From contig NZ_FOFZ01000005.1 of assembly GCF_900111075.1 (NCBI RefSeq), forward strand, positions 165,666 to 229,665: a DNA stretch of 64,000 bases. The letters are read 5' to 3'. Both the position numbers and the translations under genes were made by a program. This document shows positions 36,201-45,184 of this stretch, in pieces (the first letter of the stretch is position 1; every line of letters begins with the position of its first letter). Origin of the DNA: Flavobacterium frigoris. Its GTDB lineage: Bacteria > Bacteroidota > Bacteroidia > Flavobacteriales > Flavobacteriaceae. Below the pieces are notes generated by a model. The model was not told the origin of the DNA. It was given only the letters and a program-made list of their open reading frames with translations, and searched no databases.

Positions 36201-36308
36201 GGGTAAACCAGAACCTTTTTCTTTTACAGTCCCTCCAATATCAAAATTCTGGGCGAAACCAAAAGTAGAAAGGAATAGAAAAATAATTAATAGATAATTA
36301 AACTTCAT
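33258..36308 (-). CDS. SusC/RagA TonB-linked outer-membrane transporter
   Basis: A 1016-residue SusC-type receptor. After the signal peptide (ending FGFAQ, about residue 20), a carboxypeptidase-like regulatory domain (GGTVKEKGSGLPIPGVNV, FDGKFSLKGIPSGSTL) extends to about residue 95. The SusC linker DEVVVIGYGSQKKKEITGAV follows (in parts, about 104-123). The plug has SGVNVTSQSGSPGAALDIRI then RG, and AQAAIYGSAAANGVILVTTK. The barrel ends RTYLLGLNINF. With SusD it imports oligosaccharides using TonB energy. It is the first gene of the utilisation operon. Confidence 0.96.
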   Translation of the reverse strand: MKFNYLLIIFLFLSTFGFAQNFDIGGTVKEKGSGLPIPGVNVQIKNSTKGTATDFDGKFSLKGIPSGSTLVFTYIGYKNFEYKVSASNSSISVEMQEDAKSLDEVVVIGYGSQKKKEITGAVSIVDSKTLEALKPVRIEQALQGTISGVNVTSQSGSPGAALDIRIRGIATNGDAKPLTIIDGYIGELGLLNPNDVETITVLKDAQAAIYGSAAANGVILVTTKMGKKNSKGKISFNTYTGFQETSRSLPTLNATEYALLLNESYANSGKAIPFPNVSGIGKGTKWQDEILGKGVPIISHDLTFSGGSDKITYSVSGSHLDQEGIVGGPKSGFLRNTARVSLGADVTDRLKLKTNVIYSYFNRKTLPENGNASVLLNAVNSPSTLSPYDADGNFTLFPGGSLGNEMINPLAQIANSYNDYNFKQISGNFGLDYKVTPSFVLSSTIGFKMANSESKSFAKILDYGSGKVFNTTRSSVSQDAINDNNYSFDIYGTYTKTIAENHKFVGVVGNTIFKEYGNGLFATGYDVPNNSWDFADIALANGAPAVGTVPVRSYVYDDRRLSYFGRIQYDYKGKYLLSGMIRRDASTRFGPGNKVGYFPSVTAGWVVSDEGFFGEPGIVNFLKFRGSYGIVGNDAIPANSYISQLGGEATYVFDGALINGRAGGQIPNPNLKWEEAKKFDVGLDMNLFNNKINIVADYFIDTRADLLIPGIPVSGILGGQAPGASNPTINAGTVRNEGLEFSVNYSNKFSDDFKMSVGYNVTVLKNKVTEIIGADFIEGGTFGIGQLAPSRMQVGHAIGYFYGLKTNGIFQNQAEVNAAPDQSALGAIAAPGDIRYVDVNGDKKITADDRTDIGDPIPAATMGFNVQLNYKALDFSMYTFASVGNNMVRNYESISPDANRLNYVLDRWTGEGSSNTTPRVTTVATANKLFSDYFVEDASYIRIQNIQLGYTLNSDVSEKAGISKVRLYVGVNNLYTFTKYKGFDPGASNGAPIGGGIDYGFYPTPRTYLLGLNINF

Positions 36309-36400
36309 AATTTATGTTTTTTGTGAATGATAAAAATAGAATGAAAACTAAATTATTTGTTAAAAGAGACCTTTACAAAAAACATACATCGTAAAAAAAA

Positions 36401-36440
36401 CACGTATTTTTATAGATTTTAAAAAAAAACCACGTATTTA
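36401..36440 (-). promoter_or_regulatory. Direct repeat upstream of susC, possible operator
   Basis: CACGTATTT occurs at 36401-36409 and again at 36431-36439, exactly 30 bases apart (about three helical turns), 93 bases before the susC start codon. On the coding strand this reads AAATACGTG twice. The spacing suits a dimeric helix-turn-helix regulator such as the one encoded next door. Confidence 0.45.
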
Positions 36441-36546
36441 CTAAGGAATTAAGAATGATATATTTCACTATGACATAAGGAAAAACAGCAACTACAACGT
36501 GAATGTTGTGGTAATGTATAGTTATATTGAAAGAATTTTAGAGAAA

Positions 36547-39348
36547 CTATACAGCCAAAATATACTCTACAAGACCCTGTTCGTGAGATAACTCCATTTT
36601 CTTCCTCAAACGGTATCTTTTTATTTCGACACTGCGTACAGAAATATTCAATAATGGAGCAACTTCTTTAGAAGAAAGATTTAATCTTAGGTAAGCACAT
36701 AGTCTAAGATCATTTGGCGTTAAGGAAGGATGGGCTAGTTTTATTTTTTTCAAGAAGTCCTTATCAGCACTGTCGAAAGCTTCTTGAAAAACATTCCAAG
36801 TGTCATCCTTGGAAATATTTTTATTTATAGTTGATATAACTGATTTGATACTCCTACTTTCGTTTTCATTTGTTTTCTTCAAATCTTCTTTGATGTACGC
36901 CAACAATTCATTCTTACTATTTAAACTCATCGTCGAGACTGCCAATTCTCTCCTTTTTGAATCGACATCCTGAGAAAGCTGTTCATTCCTGATTCTCATC
37001 ATTTGTTGTTCGTTCTCCAATTCTTTTATCTCTAATAAAAGATTGTTTTCCTCAATCAACTTCTCTTCTTTTTTATGGTAATAGTTTTTATATGCTTTAT
37101 GAATATAATAAACCATAACAAGCATAAAAATGAGATATAAAAAAATGGCTATATTAGTTCGATACCAAGGTTTGAGAATCGTAAACGAGTATATGGCGGT
37201 ATTATCTAAAGTTGCATTCGCAAATTTTGCTTTAACCTTAAAGTTATAATCTCCCGGAGGCAAATTTTTAAAATTTACCGTAGACTTTGCACTCCATTCA
37301 CTCCATTCATTTTGAAATCCTAGCAACAGATACTGATATTCGACATTTATATATTTATTATACTCCGGTACAGTATAACTAAAGCTAATGTTATTGTCAT
37401 AGTATTTAAACTCCCCATTTTCCTTAATAGACTGACTAACAAAGGTTTCGTTTCGTTTATTTATAGCGATGTTGGCTATTGAAACAGTATAGTTTTTAAA
37501 ACTGAGATCGCTAATGTTCATTATATAATAACCATCTGTTGTACCTATAAGATAGTCTGAATTTGACAATTGTGCTATATTTTCATACCCCAACATCGAA
37601 TTCGTCAATGAAGAAGGAATAGAAATAACATTTTGTTTCAACTGGTTACTTAATTTACTCGAGGAAAAATAATGAATGTAATTCTTTGAAAACAACCAGA
37701 TTTTATTAGACTTATCTACAATCAATTTTCCAGATGTATATTCGTCTTTTTCGAAAACAGCACTTAATAACTTGTCTTTTTCAAATTGCTTCGTTTTAGT
37801 ATTCAACTTAAAAATACCTTCTTTGTAGGCATAGTAAATAGTAGAATTAAACTTTATCAAACTTGCGTTTTTTCCCTTTTCAGGAGTTTTATAAGAGAAA
37901 AAAGATTTTACTTTCAATAATTTATTATCTAATTGTAATCTAAAAACTCCTTTGTACTCATGACTGACGTATATTTCATTAGTGTTTAGCATTTCAAAAT
38001 ACTTTGACGAATAGTCAAACCCTGAAATTTTGTTTCTAAAAACCCATTGATCATTGATTTTTTCTAATACTGAAATACCGTAATAATTCCCTTGAAGCAA
38101 TAGCTCTTTTTTATGGGGAATCGTTTCAAACTTCCATGTTCCAGAAAAAGGAAAGATGTTTTTTGCAGCACCGCCGCCCACAACAAATGTTCCCGAGTCA
38201 TGACCGCAAAATAAAGTTCCATCGTATTCAAATAAAGACCAAACCTGACCTTTAGTACCTGAAATCAATTTAAAAGAGTCACTACTGGGATAGTTTTTAT
38301 AAAACAACCCTTGATTGGTTCCGATAAATAATTTATTGTTATACAATTTAGAACAATAAACTGTTCCCAAAACACCTGTATTGTCAACAAAATTATGAAT
38401 AGGTGATTGAAGATTAATACAGTTTATACCATTGTCCAGCCCAGCCCAGAGATTTTTATCTGCATCTTCAAACAAGCATAATGCGGTGTTATTACTCAGT
38501 CCTTGAGTTTGCGTTATATGGTATACTATTTTACCCTCACTATTTATGATAAAAATTCCATTAGATACTGTTCCAATTGCAATAGTACCATCCGAAAGCA
38601 ATTGACTGCTATAAACACTACTTGCTGTTAACTGGGCATCTGCTTCGGTTGAAAATTTAGACAAATCACTACCTATTAGGGTATAAAACCCATTTAATTG
38701 GGTCTGGATTAAAAGGCCCTCATTGATCGATAAAATATTGATTATCCTATTATTTTTCAAAATAGCATGGTCAGAAACTAATCTCCCCTTACCACTTTCA
38801 ATTTCAAAAAGTCCCCCAGTACTTGTTTGAAAATAAATAGAATTGTTTGTTCTAAACGATTTGTTTACGCCCGTATTAGGCGAAATAATTTTAAAATTGC
38901 CTTCCTTCGAATCATATATATATATTCTATTTAACGATTGAAAAATAACCCATTGGTCGAAATTTAATATATTCCAAAACTGCTCGTCGTCAAGAATTTT
39001 ATTTTTTATAGTTTGACTTAAGGAAGTGTATTTAAGTTGTCCATCTGATTTTCTTGTCCAAAAACCAAATTCCATATAACTGCCCGTATAAATTTTACTA
39101 TCGATTACTTTAACAGAACGAATAATTGTTTCATTAGGAGATGGGTATAACTTCCAATTAGAACCATTATATTCCAAAAGTCCTTCATTGTTCGCAAAAA
39201 ACAAATAACGATTTTGATCCTGAGAAATCATCCAATTTTGATTTCCTGCACCATAGTAATTTGGAGCGTATTTCACAATTGGAGGTAACTCTTGGGAAAA
39301 AGCAAATGAAGAAACTAAGTAGAAAAGGATATATAATTTTGTTTTCAA
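36547..39348 (-). CDS. Propeller / Y_Y_Y / HTH transmembrane regulator of the locus
   Basis: A 933-residue one-component sensor. A signal peptide (FYLVSSFAFSQ) leads into a two-component-regulator-type beta-propeller (repeats such as NRYLFFANNEGLLEYNGSNW and SNNTALCLFEDADKNLWAGL; about 30-640). A Y_Y_Y domain follows (about 645-720; EWSEWSAKSTVNFKNLPPGD). A transmembrane helix lies at about 729-749. A coiled coil runs about 760-830, and a LuxR-like helix-turn-helix closes the protein (about 873-933; LTPNDLRLCAYLRLNLSSKE). There is no histidine kinase or receiver, so the signal passes straight to DNA binding from the membrane. The only start is TTG at 39348. It is on the same strand upstream of susC. 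Confidence 0.9.
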   Translation of the reverse strand: MKTKLYILFYLVSSFAFSQELPPIVKYAPNYYGAGNQNWMISQDQNRYLFFANNEGLLEYNGSNWKLYPSPNETIIRSVKVIDSKIYTGSYMEFGFWTRKSDGQLKYTSLSQTIKNKILDDEQFWNILNFDQWVIFQSLNRIYIYDSKEGNFKIISPNTGVNKSFRTNNSIYFQTSTGGLFEIESGKGRLVSDHAILKNNRIINILSINEGLLIQTQLNGFYTLIGSDLSKFSTEADAQLTASSVYSSQLLSDGTIAIGTVSNGIFIINSEGKIVYHITQTQGLSNNTALCLFEDADKNLWAGLDNGINCINLQSPIHNFVDNTGVLGTVYCSKLYNNKLFIGTNQGLFYKNYPSSDSFKLISGTKGQVWSLFEYDGTLFCGHDSGTFVVGGGAAKNIFPFSGTWKFETIPHKKELLLQGNYYGISVLEKINDQWVFRNKISGFDYSSKYFEMLNTNEIYVSHEYKGVFRLQLDNKLLKVKSFFSYKTPEKGKNASLIKFNSTIYYAYKEGIFKLNTKTKQFEKDKLLSAVFEKDEYTSGKLIVDKSNKIWLFSKNYIHYFSSSKLSNQLKQNVISIPSSLTNSMLGYENIAQLSNSDYLIGTTDGYYIMNISDLSFKNYTVSIANIAINKRNETFVSQSIKENGEFKYYDNNISFSYTVPEYNKYINVEYQYLLLGFQNEWSEWSAKSTVNFKNLPPGDYNFKVKAKFANATLDNTAIYSFTILKPWYRTNIAIFLYLIFMLVMVYYIHKAYKNYYHKKEEKLIEENNLLLEIKELENEQQMMRIRNEQLSQDVDSKRRELAVSTMSLNSKNELLAYIKEDLKKTNENESRSIKSVISTINKNISKDDTWNVFQEAFDSADKDFLKKIKLAHPSLTPNDLRLCAYLRLNLSSKEVAPLLNISVRSVEIKRYRLRKKMELSHEQGLVEYILAV

Positions 39349-39371
39349 TGGCTGGAGATTTTATTACATTT

Positions 39372-39379
39372 CAAAAATA
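39372..39379 (-). promoter_or_regulatory. Candidate -7 promoter element of the regulator gene
   Basis: Reads TATTTTTG on the minus strand, 24 bases before the TTG start at 39348. Confidence 0.5.
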
Positions 39380-39528
39380 AAACTAAAAACGGAATTTATC
39401 ATTAGATAAATATTTTTTAAAAGTACACACTAATAAAAATAAGGATTCGAAGACAAAACTAATTTAAAATACTAGTATTAGCTAAAATTTGTGAATTGTT
39501 CAATCCCGCTTCTCTATCGAAAATTGAT

Positions 39529-39536
39529 TACTTTTG
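39529..39536 (+). promoter_or_regulatory. Candidate -7 promoter element of uvrA (TACTTTTG)
   Basis: Exact TAnnTTTG match ending 19 bases before the ATG at 39556, which also supports choosing that start. Confidence 0.5.
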
Positions 39537-39555
39537 TGAAAATACATTATTTTTT

Positions 39556-42348
39556 ATGCAAGTTGACTTTTCAAAAATAGATCCAAAAAAAAATATAATT
39601 ATAAAAGGCGCACAAGTCCACAATTTGAAAAATGTGGATGTTGTCATTCCGCGCAACAAATTGGTTGTGATCACCGGTCTTTCTGGTTCTGGAAAATCCA
39701 GTTTGGCTTTTGATACTTTGTATGCTGAGGGGCAACGCCGTTATGTAGAAAGTTTATCTTCTTATGCGAGACAATTCCTTGGAAGGTTAGATAAACCTAA
39801 AGTAGAATACATCAAAGGTATTGCCCCTGCTATTGCCATTGAGCAAAAAGTAAACACTACTAACGCCCGTTCTACAGTAGGAACTTCTACTGAGATCTAC
39901 GACTATATGAAATTATTATTTGCCCGAATTGGAAGAACGTTTTCACCAATTTCCGGTCAAGAAGTAAAAAAAAATACCGTTACCGATGTTGTTGCTGAAG
40001 TCAAAAAATTTGATTTGGATAGCAAATGGTTACTCCTAGCGCCAATACATCTCGAAGAAGGTCGAAAACTAGAAGATAAGCTTAAAGCATTATTACATCA
40101 AGGATTTGCTAGAATTTTAGTTGACGATCAAATGATTCGTTTAGACGAAATCGAGCAGCATGCACTTGACAAAAAAGATATATTGTTAATCATCGATCGA
40201 ATTGTAGTAAAAGACGAAGAGGAATTCTATAATCGTCTTGCAGATGCGGTACAAACTGCTTTCTATGAAGGAAAAGGCATCTGTCATTTACAAGAATTAA
40301 ATTCTGATAAAAGGTTTTCTTATTCCAATAATTTTGAACTGGATGGAATCACTTTCTTGGAGCCAAATGTGCACTTGTTTAGCTTCAATAATCCTTACGG
40401 TGCTTGTCCCGTATGCGAAGGATATGGGAATATAATAGGTGTCGATGCTGAACTTGTTACCCCGAATACCTCTTTATCTGTATATGAGAATGCCATTTTC
40501 CCTTGGAGAGGCGAAAGCATGAGCTGGTTCCGTGATGAACTGGTAAACAATGCTTACAAATTTGATTTTCCCATTCACAAACCTTTATATCAACTGAACG
40601 AAGAGCAAAAAGAGTTGATATGGCAAGGAAACCAATATTTTCAAGGATTAAATGATTTTTTTAAAGAATTAGAAGAAAAAAATTATAAAATACAAAATCG
40701 CGTCATGCTTAGCCGTTACCGCGGTAAAACCAAGTGCCATTCCTGCAAAGGTAAGCGTTTGCGCATTGAGGCTTCATATGTTAAAATCAATTCAAAGACC
40801 GTTTCTGACTTAGTCGACCTTCCTATTAAGCATTTAGTCTCTTTTTTCGAAGGAATAGAATTAGATGTGTATGAAAAACAGATTGCAAGACGTTTGCTAT
40901 TAGAAATAAACAACAGATTGTCTTTTTTGACTGAAGTAGGTTTAGATTACCTTACCTTAAACAGAAATTCCGCTACACTTTCAGGCGGAGAGTCTCAACG
41001 TATTAACTTGGCCACTTCACTAGGAAGCAGTCTAGTCGGTTCAATGTATATTTTAGATGAGCCGAGTATAGGGTTACACCCAAAAGATACGGAACGATTA
41101 ATAAAAGTATTACTATCGCTTCGCGACTTAGGCAATACCGTAATAGTCGTTGAACACGATGAAGATATTATGAAAGCTGCTGATATGATTATCGATATCG
41201 GTCCGGAGGCCGGTTCCTTTGGTGGAGAATTAGTTGCGCAAGGTACCTTTGATGAAATTTTAAAATCAACGTCATTAACCGCAAAATATCTCAACGGAGA
41301 GTTAGAAATTTCAATTCCTAAAAAACGTAGAAAATTTAAAAATTTCATTGAAATAAAAGGAGCGAGAGAAAATAACCTGCAAAATATTGATGTTACATTT
41401 CCACTAGATGTCCTTACTGTAATTACAGGTGTTTCGGGAAGTGGAAAAAGTACCCTAATCAAGAAGATCTTGTTTCCTGCCATGCAAAAAAAATTAGATA
41501 ATGCTGGCGAAAAAGCGGGTCAATTTAGTGAGATATCAGGCTCTTTTTCACAAATAAAGCACATAGAGTATGTAGATCAAAATCCAATAGGGAGAAGCTC
41601 TCGTTCTAATCCAGTAACCTACATCAAGGCTTATGATGACATTAGAGAATTGTATGCAAAAGAGAAATTATCAAAAATAAGAGGCTATCTCCCAAAACAT
41701 TTTTCTTTCAATGTAGATGGTGGCAGATGCGAAACCTGTAAAGGAGAAGGTTCTATAAACGTAGAAATGGTTTTTATGGCCGATGTTCAATTGCCTTGTG
41801 AAACCTGCAACGGCAAACGATTTAAGAAGGAAGTACTCGAAGTTGCTTTTGCCGGAAAAAATATCAATGATATTCTGACCATGACTATTGATGATGCAGT
41901 AGCCTTTTTTGAAACTAATGCCCAACAAAAAATCACACAGAAATTAAAACCATTGCAAGATGTTGGATTGGGATATGTGCAATTAGGACAGTCCTCCTCT
42001 ACCCTTTCTGGTGGTGAAGCACAAAGAATAAAACTGGCTTCTTTTCTGGTAAAAGGAGCGACAAAAGAAAAAGCTTTGTTTGTATTTGACGAACCTACGA
42101 CTGGATTACATTTCCATGATATAAAGAAACTTTTAGCTTCTTTTGATGCTTTAATAGAAAAAGGGCATTCTATAATGGTAATAGAACACAATTTAGACCT
42201 TATAAAATGTGCGGATTGGGTTATTGATTTAGGCCCTGAAGGTGGAGAAAACGGAGGGCAATTACTGGCTGTAGGAACACCAGAAGAAATTGTAAAAAAC
42301 AAAAAATCAATTACTGGAACGTATTTGAAAGCAGCCTTAAAACTATAA
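39556..42348 (+). CDS. uvrA: Excinuclease ABC subunit A
   Basis: A 930-residue UvrA, the damage-recognition ATPase of nucleotide excision repair. The start is ATG at 39556 ([19 protein letters not shown]); an in-frame TTG at 39496 would add 20 residues. Two ABC modules are present: Walker [10 protein letters not shown] near residue 40 and GVSGSGKST near residue 630, with signatures LSGGESQRI and LSGGEAQRI. Two zinc-binding Cys sets occur, CPVCEGYG...CHSCKGKR in the first half and CETCKGEG...CETCNGKR in the second. The family phrase [17 protein letters not shown] is intact. Length is normal. It is divergent from the regulator gene of the neighbouring locus and unrelated to it. Confidence 0.97.
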   Translation: MQVDFSKIDPKKNIIIKGAQVHNLKNVDVVIPRNKLVVITGLSGSGKSSLAFDTLYAEGQRRYVESLSSYARQFLGRLDKPKVEYIKGIAPAIAIEQKVNTTNARSTVGTSTEIYDYMKLLFARIGRTFSPISGQEVKKNTVTDVVAEVKKFDLDSKWLLLAPIHLEEGRKLEDKLKALLHQGFARILVDDQMIRLDEIEQHALDKKDILLIIDRIVVKDEEEFYNRLADAVQTAFYEGKGICHLQELNSDKRFSYSNNFELDGITFLEPNVHLFSFNNPYGACPVCEGYGNIIGVDAELVTPNTSLSVYENAIFPWRGESMSWFRDELVNNAYKFDFPIHKPLYQLNEEQKELIWQGNQYFQGLNDFFKELEEKNYKIQNRVMLSRYRGKTKCHSCKGKRLRIEASYVKINSKTVSDLVDLPIKHLVSFFEGIELDVYEKQIARRLLLEINNRLSFLTEVGLDYLTLNRNSATLSGGESQRINLATSLGSSLVGSMYILDEPSIGLHPKDTERLIKVLLSLRDLGNTVIVVEHDEDIMKAADMIIDIGPEAGSFGGELVAQGTFDEILKSTSLTAKYLNGELEISIPKKRRKFKNFIEIKGARENNLQNIDVTFPLDVLTVITGVSGSGKSTLIKKILFPAMQKKLDNAGEKAGQFSEISGSFSQIKHIEYVDQNPIGRSSRSNPVTYIKAYDDIRELYAKEKLSKIRGYLPKHFSFNVDGGRCETCKGEGSINVEMVFMADVQLPCETCNGKRFKKEVLEVAFAGKNINDILTMTIDDAVAFFETNAQQKITQKLKPLQDVGLGYVQLGQSSSTLSGGEAQRIKLASFLVKGATKEKALFVFDEPTTGLHFHDIKKLLASFDALIEKGHSIMVIEHNLDLIKCADWVIDLGPEGGENGGQLLAVGTPEEIVKNKKSITGTYLKAALKL

Positions 42349-42388
42349 AAAAAAGCAGAAAAATCGTAATTGATTTTTCTGCTTTTTT
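42349..42388. terminator. Bidirectional terminator after uvrA
   Basis: AAAAAAGCAGAAAAATC (42349-42365) and its perfect complement (42372-42388) with a GTAATT loop, flanked by A- and T-runs; serves uvrA and the convergent DUF3575 gene. Confidence 0.92.
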
Positions 42389-42402
42389 ATTTATTTTAAT
42401 CT

Positions 42403-43188
42403 TTAAAATCTATATCCTAAACTTATACCACTACGAACACCTCCCCATGGTCCGCTTATATTTATTGTAGCCCCATTTGCATTAGCCTTGGCATTTACAT
42501 CAGACAAGGGAAGCTCAATTTTATCAAGCTCTTTTTGAAGTTCTGCTTGTTCTGTAGGTGTTAAAAGTCTGCTAGTTACACCCGCGAAATCCCCTTTAGA
42601 AGTACCATAATGAGGTCCTACAATCCACCAATCTAAAATAAGATGTTTTCCTAAATTAAATTGTGCTCCCAATTGCAATCCAAACGTATTTGCTGAAAGC
42701 TTTCCTCCCATAGCAATGTCTTCTTGGGCACCTAAATCACTTGTGTAAGTAAAATTAATATCCGTAATATCGTATTGTAAGTGTCTATAAAAAGGAGCTA
42801 TATAAAATCCTTTTCCATACCCTTTTCCTAAATAGAATCGAACTTCAGGTGTAATAGCAGTATACCCTAATTCTGCATTAGTAAACATATCTTTTGTGTC
42901 AGAACTACTTGATGTTAAATCATTTATTTGACTTTTAAAAGGAACACTCCCTTTTGGTATAAAACTATATCCAAAAACAAAACCAATACGTTTTGTAAGA
43001 CTTCTTTCATATTGAAATTGAAAATTCTTAAAAACAAGACTTGTCAAACTTACTTTTACATTATTTTTTTTAGGTAAAACTACCTCATTATCTGTTGATA
43101 CAGAAGTTGTTGCTATTGTATCTGTTTGCGACGAAGCTACAAAAACATTGAATAAAACTGCCGTTAAGCATAGTAAAATTTTTTTCAT
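42403..43188 (-). CDS. DUF3575 outer-membrane beta-barrel protein
   Basis: A 261-residue exported protein with a signal peptide (MKKILLCLTAVLFNVFVASSQ). The mature part shows alternating barrel-type strands: VKVSLTSLVFKNFQFQYERS, IGFVFGYSFIPKG, GYTAITPEVRFYLGKGYGKGF, HLILDWWIVGPHYG, and ends in GGVRSGISLGYRF with the C-terminal Phe expected for an outer-membrane protein. This is the DUF3575 pattern common in Bacteroidota. Residues about 205-245 form an additional charged loop. Role unknown. It stands alone between a terminator and a small gene. Confidence 0.85.
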   Translation of the reverse strand: MKKILLCLTAVLFNVFVASSQTDTIATTSVSTDNEVVLPKKNNVKVSLTSLVFKNFQFQYERSLTKRIGFVFGYSFIPKGSVPFKSQINDLTSSSSDTKDMFTNAELGYTAITPEVRFYLGKGYGKGFYIAPFYRHLQYDITDINFTYTSDLGAQEDIAMGGKLSANTFGLQLGAQFNLGKHLILDWWIVGPHYGTSKGDFAGVTSRLLTPTEQAELQKELDKIELPLSDVNAKANANGATINISGPWGGVRSGISLGYRF

Positions 43189-43242
43189 AAAGAATAGGTA
43201 ATAAATTTATTAATAATTTGATCTTAAATTCTGTCAAATATA

Positions 43243-43536
43243 CTAAAAACATTTATCTTCAAAAGTATTTCCGTCTTCATCAATCGCAACTAATATTCTT
43301 TTTTCACGAGAAGAAACAAAACTTTGATACATCCATGGAATAGACCATAAACCTAGTGTAGCGCAAGAAAAAATAAAATTGACATTATGATTTACTTTCT
43401 GTCCTTTTTTGGATAAAACAGCAAAAGGTAATTTATCATTTCTTTCTACTATTACAAACCCCTTTTTCATTTTCTCTTTTAGAATTTTTGAGAATTTAAT
43501 TCTATCCTCTTCCTGGGTTAACACTTGATTTTTCAT
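43243..43536 (-). CDS. Small hypothetical protein
   Basis: A 97-residue protein. I place the start at MKNQVLTQEEDRIKFSKILK (43536); the longer frame from 43644 begins with a cysteine-rich stretch of 36 residues with no leader pattern. The N-terminal half is charged and helical. A hydrophobic segment near residues 58-78 (VNFIFSCATLGLWSIPWMYQ) could be a membrane span, and the tail SSREKRILVAIDEDGNTFED resembles a small beta domain. Not recognised. It lies 54 bases upstream of the DUF3575 start on the same strand but there is no terminator between them, so cotranscription is possible. Confidence 0.6.
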   Translation of the reverse strand: MKNQVLTQEEDRIKFSKILKEKMKKGFVIVERNDKLPFAVLSKKGQKVNHNVNFIFSCATLGLWSIPWMYQSFVSSREKRILVAIDEDGNTFEDKCF

Positions 43537-43681
43537 AATAATCGTATGATTTAAATTCAACCTTGTTTTACTCGAACAATTATGACGCAACAAAATTAAG
43601 AACTTAGAGCAGCTATCACAATACCCACTTTTAGTGATTAACATTTGCCTTAAAAAACTAAATGAATTTATGAAAAAGAAC

Positions 43682-45148
43682 CTAACCTATTTTTAACTTT
43701 TTTAAGACGTTGTCAATTACCTGATTAATCTCTTTAGAAATCACCAATTTATAATTTAGGTATACATACGAAATGGTTACTAAAATCGATTTTAGACCTA
43801 TTGCAATTATTGGATGAAAAGGAAACTGCCAAAAATAAAACAATAAAAATAATACAATAGTTAACGCTATAGAATATAAAGTTTGAGCTGTGAAAGGATA
43901 CAAATGCAAGCGTTTTACAACAAACATTAGCTTAGCCAAACTATAAAGAGTAATTGACAACAAAGTTGCAAAGGCAGAACCTAAAATGCCATATATCGGA
44001 ATGAAAATCATATTTAATCCTACGGTTAGAAGAACCAACAAAACCCCCAAAAACAAAACTGCTCGATAATATTTTGTATTAAAAATGATCGCATTATTAT
44101 TGCCTAAAATCAGATCAAAATATTTAGATATACCTATCATAAATACCACTAAAATCCCTCCACTATATTCTTTTGGAATCATTTCATACAATTGCTCAAT
44201 ATTTACAAAAATGCATAACATTACAAATCCGCCCACAATTTGTAAATTAATAGACGTTTTTTTATACAAATCGTTCAGTTCATCATGTTGATTATTGTGC
44301 ATTAACTTTGCGGTAATAGGATACACAATTTGATGCATTGCTCTACTTGGAACCGAAATTACCAAAGCAATGTAAGTCGCAACCGAATAAAATGCAATAT
44401 TACCAATGGCCATATATTGATTCAGCATTATTTTGTCCCCATCCAAAAGCAAATTAGCCACACTACCCGATAGAATAATATAAAATGTATATATTAATAT
44501 TTCTTTTACATTTGACGGTATAACAAACTGAAAAACAGGTTTTTTTATTCGAAAAGCATATAACATAGTTACTAAAAATGCAAGGAAGTAGATTACTGCA
44601 GTGAAATAAATAAACTCTACAATTGTTATCCATTTAAAATAAATTGCCAGCAAACCCAATAAAGAAACAAAACGCAAACCCACTTCTTTTATAAAATTAC
44701 CAAAAACAGAATGCATATGCACTCTTGCCCAAGCATAAAAAATTTCGAAATAAGCCATACACAATCCAATGAATGGGATAAGCCAAATAAAATCTTTTAC
44801 AATTGCATTTTTCTTGGTTAGAAAATAAGCGATATCATCAAAAAAAAGCAACCCGATCAATATCAATGGAACACTTAATAAAAGTGGAAAAAGAACTGTA
44901 AAGGATAAAAAGCGACTTTCTTCCTCATCTGTTTTACATTGTGAATAAAACTTCACCAATGTATTTTGCATTCCAATAGCGAATAAAGGCATGATCACAT
45001 TAGCACAGGATAGAATATAATTTGAGAGTCCGTAAAAGGTTTTACCTAATATATAAGGAAATAAAAAAATAGTACTTATTCCTCCAATACCAAAACCGAT
45101 ATAGGTTATAATTGTGTTTTTTAACGACTGATTTAGTACTATTCCCAT
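43682..45148 (-). CDS. Wzx-like polysaccharide flippase
   Basis: A 488-residue membrane protein of the MATE/MVF superfamily with about 12-14 hydrophobic segments, for example IITYIGFGIGGISTIFLFPY then ILG at the N-terminus and LYPFTAQTLYSIALTIVLFL near the C-terminus. The length, the basic loops and the position beside a glycosyltransferase fit a lipid-linked oligosaccharide flippase of the PST family, moving undecaprenyl-linked sugar units across the inner membrane. It lies 36 bases after the glycosyltransferase gene and is probably cotranscribed with it. The sugar repeat cannot be told from the sequence. Confidence 0.87.
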   Translation of the reverse strand: MGIVLNQSLKNTIITYIGFGIGGISTIFLFPYILGKTFYGLSNYILSCANVIMPLFAIGMQNTLVKFYSQCKTDEEESRFLSFTVLFPLLLSVPLILIGLLFFDDIAYFLTKKNAIVKDFIWLIPFIGLCMAYFEIFYAWARVHMHSVFGNFIKEVGLRFVSLLGLLAIYFKWITIVEFIYFTAVIYFLAFLVTMLYAFRIKKPVFQFVIPSNVKEILIYTFYIILSGSVANLLLDGDKIMLNQYMAIGNIAFYSVATYIALVISVPSRAMHQIVYPITAKLMHNNQHDELNDLYKKTSINLQIVGGFVMLCIFVNIEQLYEMIPKEYSGGILVVFMIGISKYFDLILGNNNAIIFNTKYYRAVLFLGVLLVLLTVGLNMIFIPIYGILGSAFATLLSITLYSLAKLMFVVKRLHLYPFTAQTLYSIALTIVLFLLFYFWQFPFHPIIAIGLKSILVTISYVYLNYKLVISKEINQVIDNVLKKLKIG

Positions 45149-45184
45149 TCGGAGATTAGAAGTTTTATGTTAGATTTTGAATAT

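Noticed and set aside
41787..42302. A 171-residue minus-strand frame (and 40995-41483)
   Set aside because: Both are shadows of uvrA, complementary to its conserved ABC and zinc motifs.
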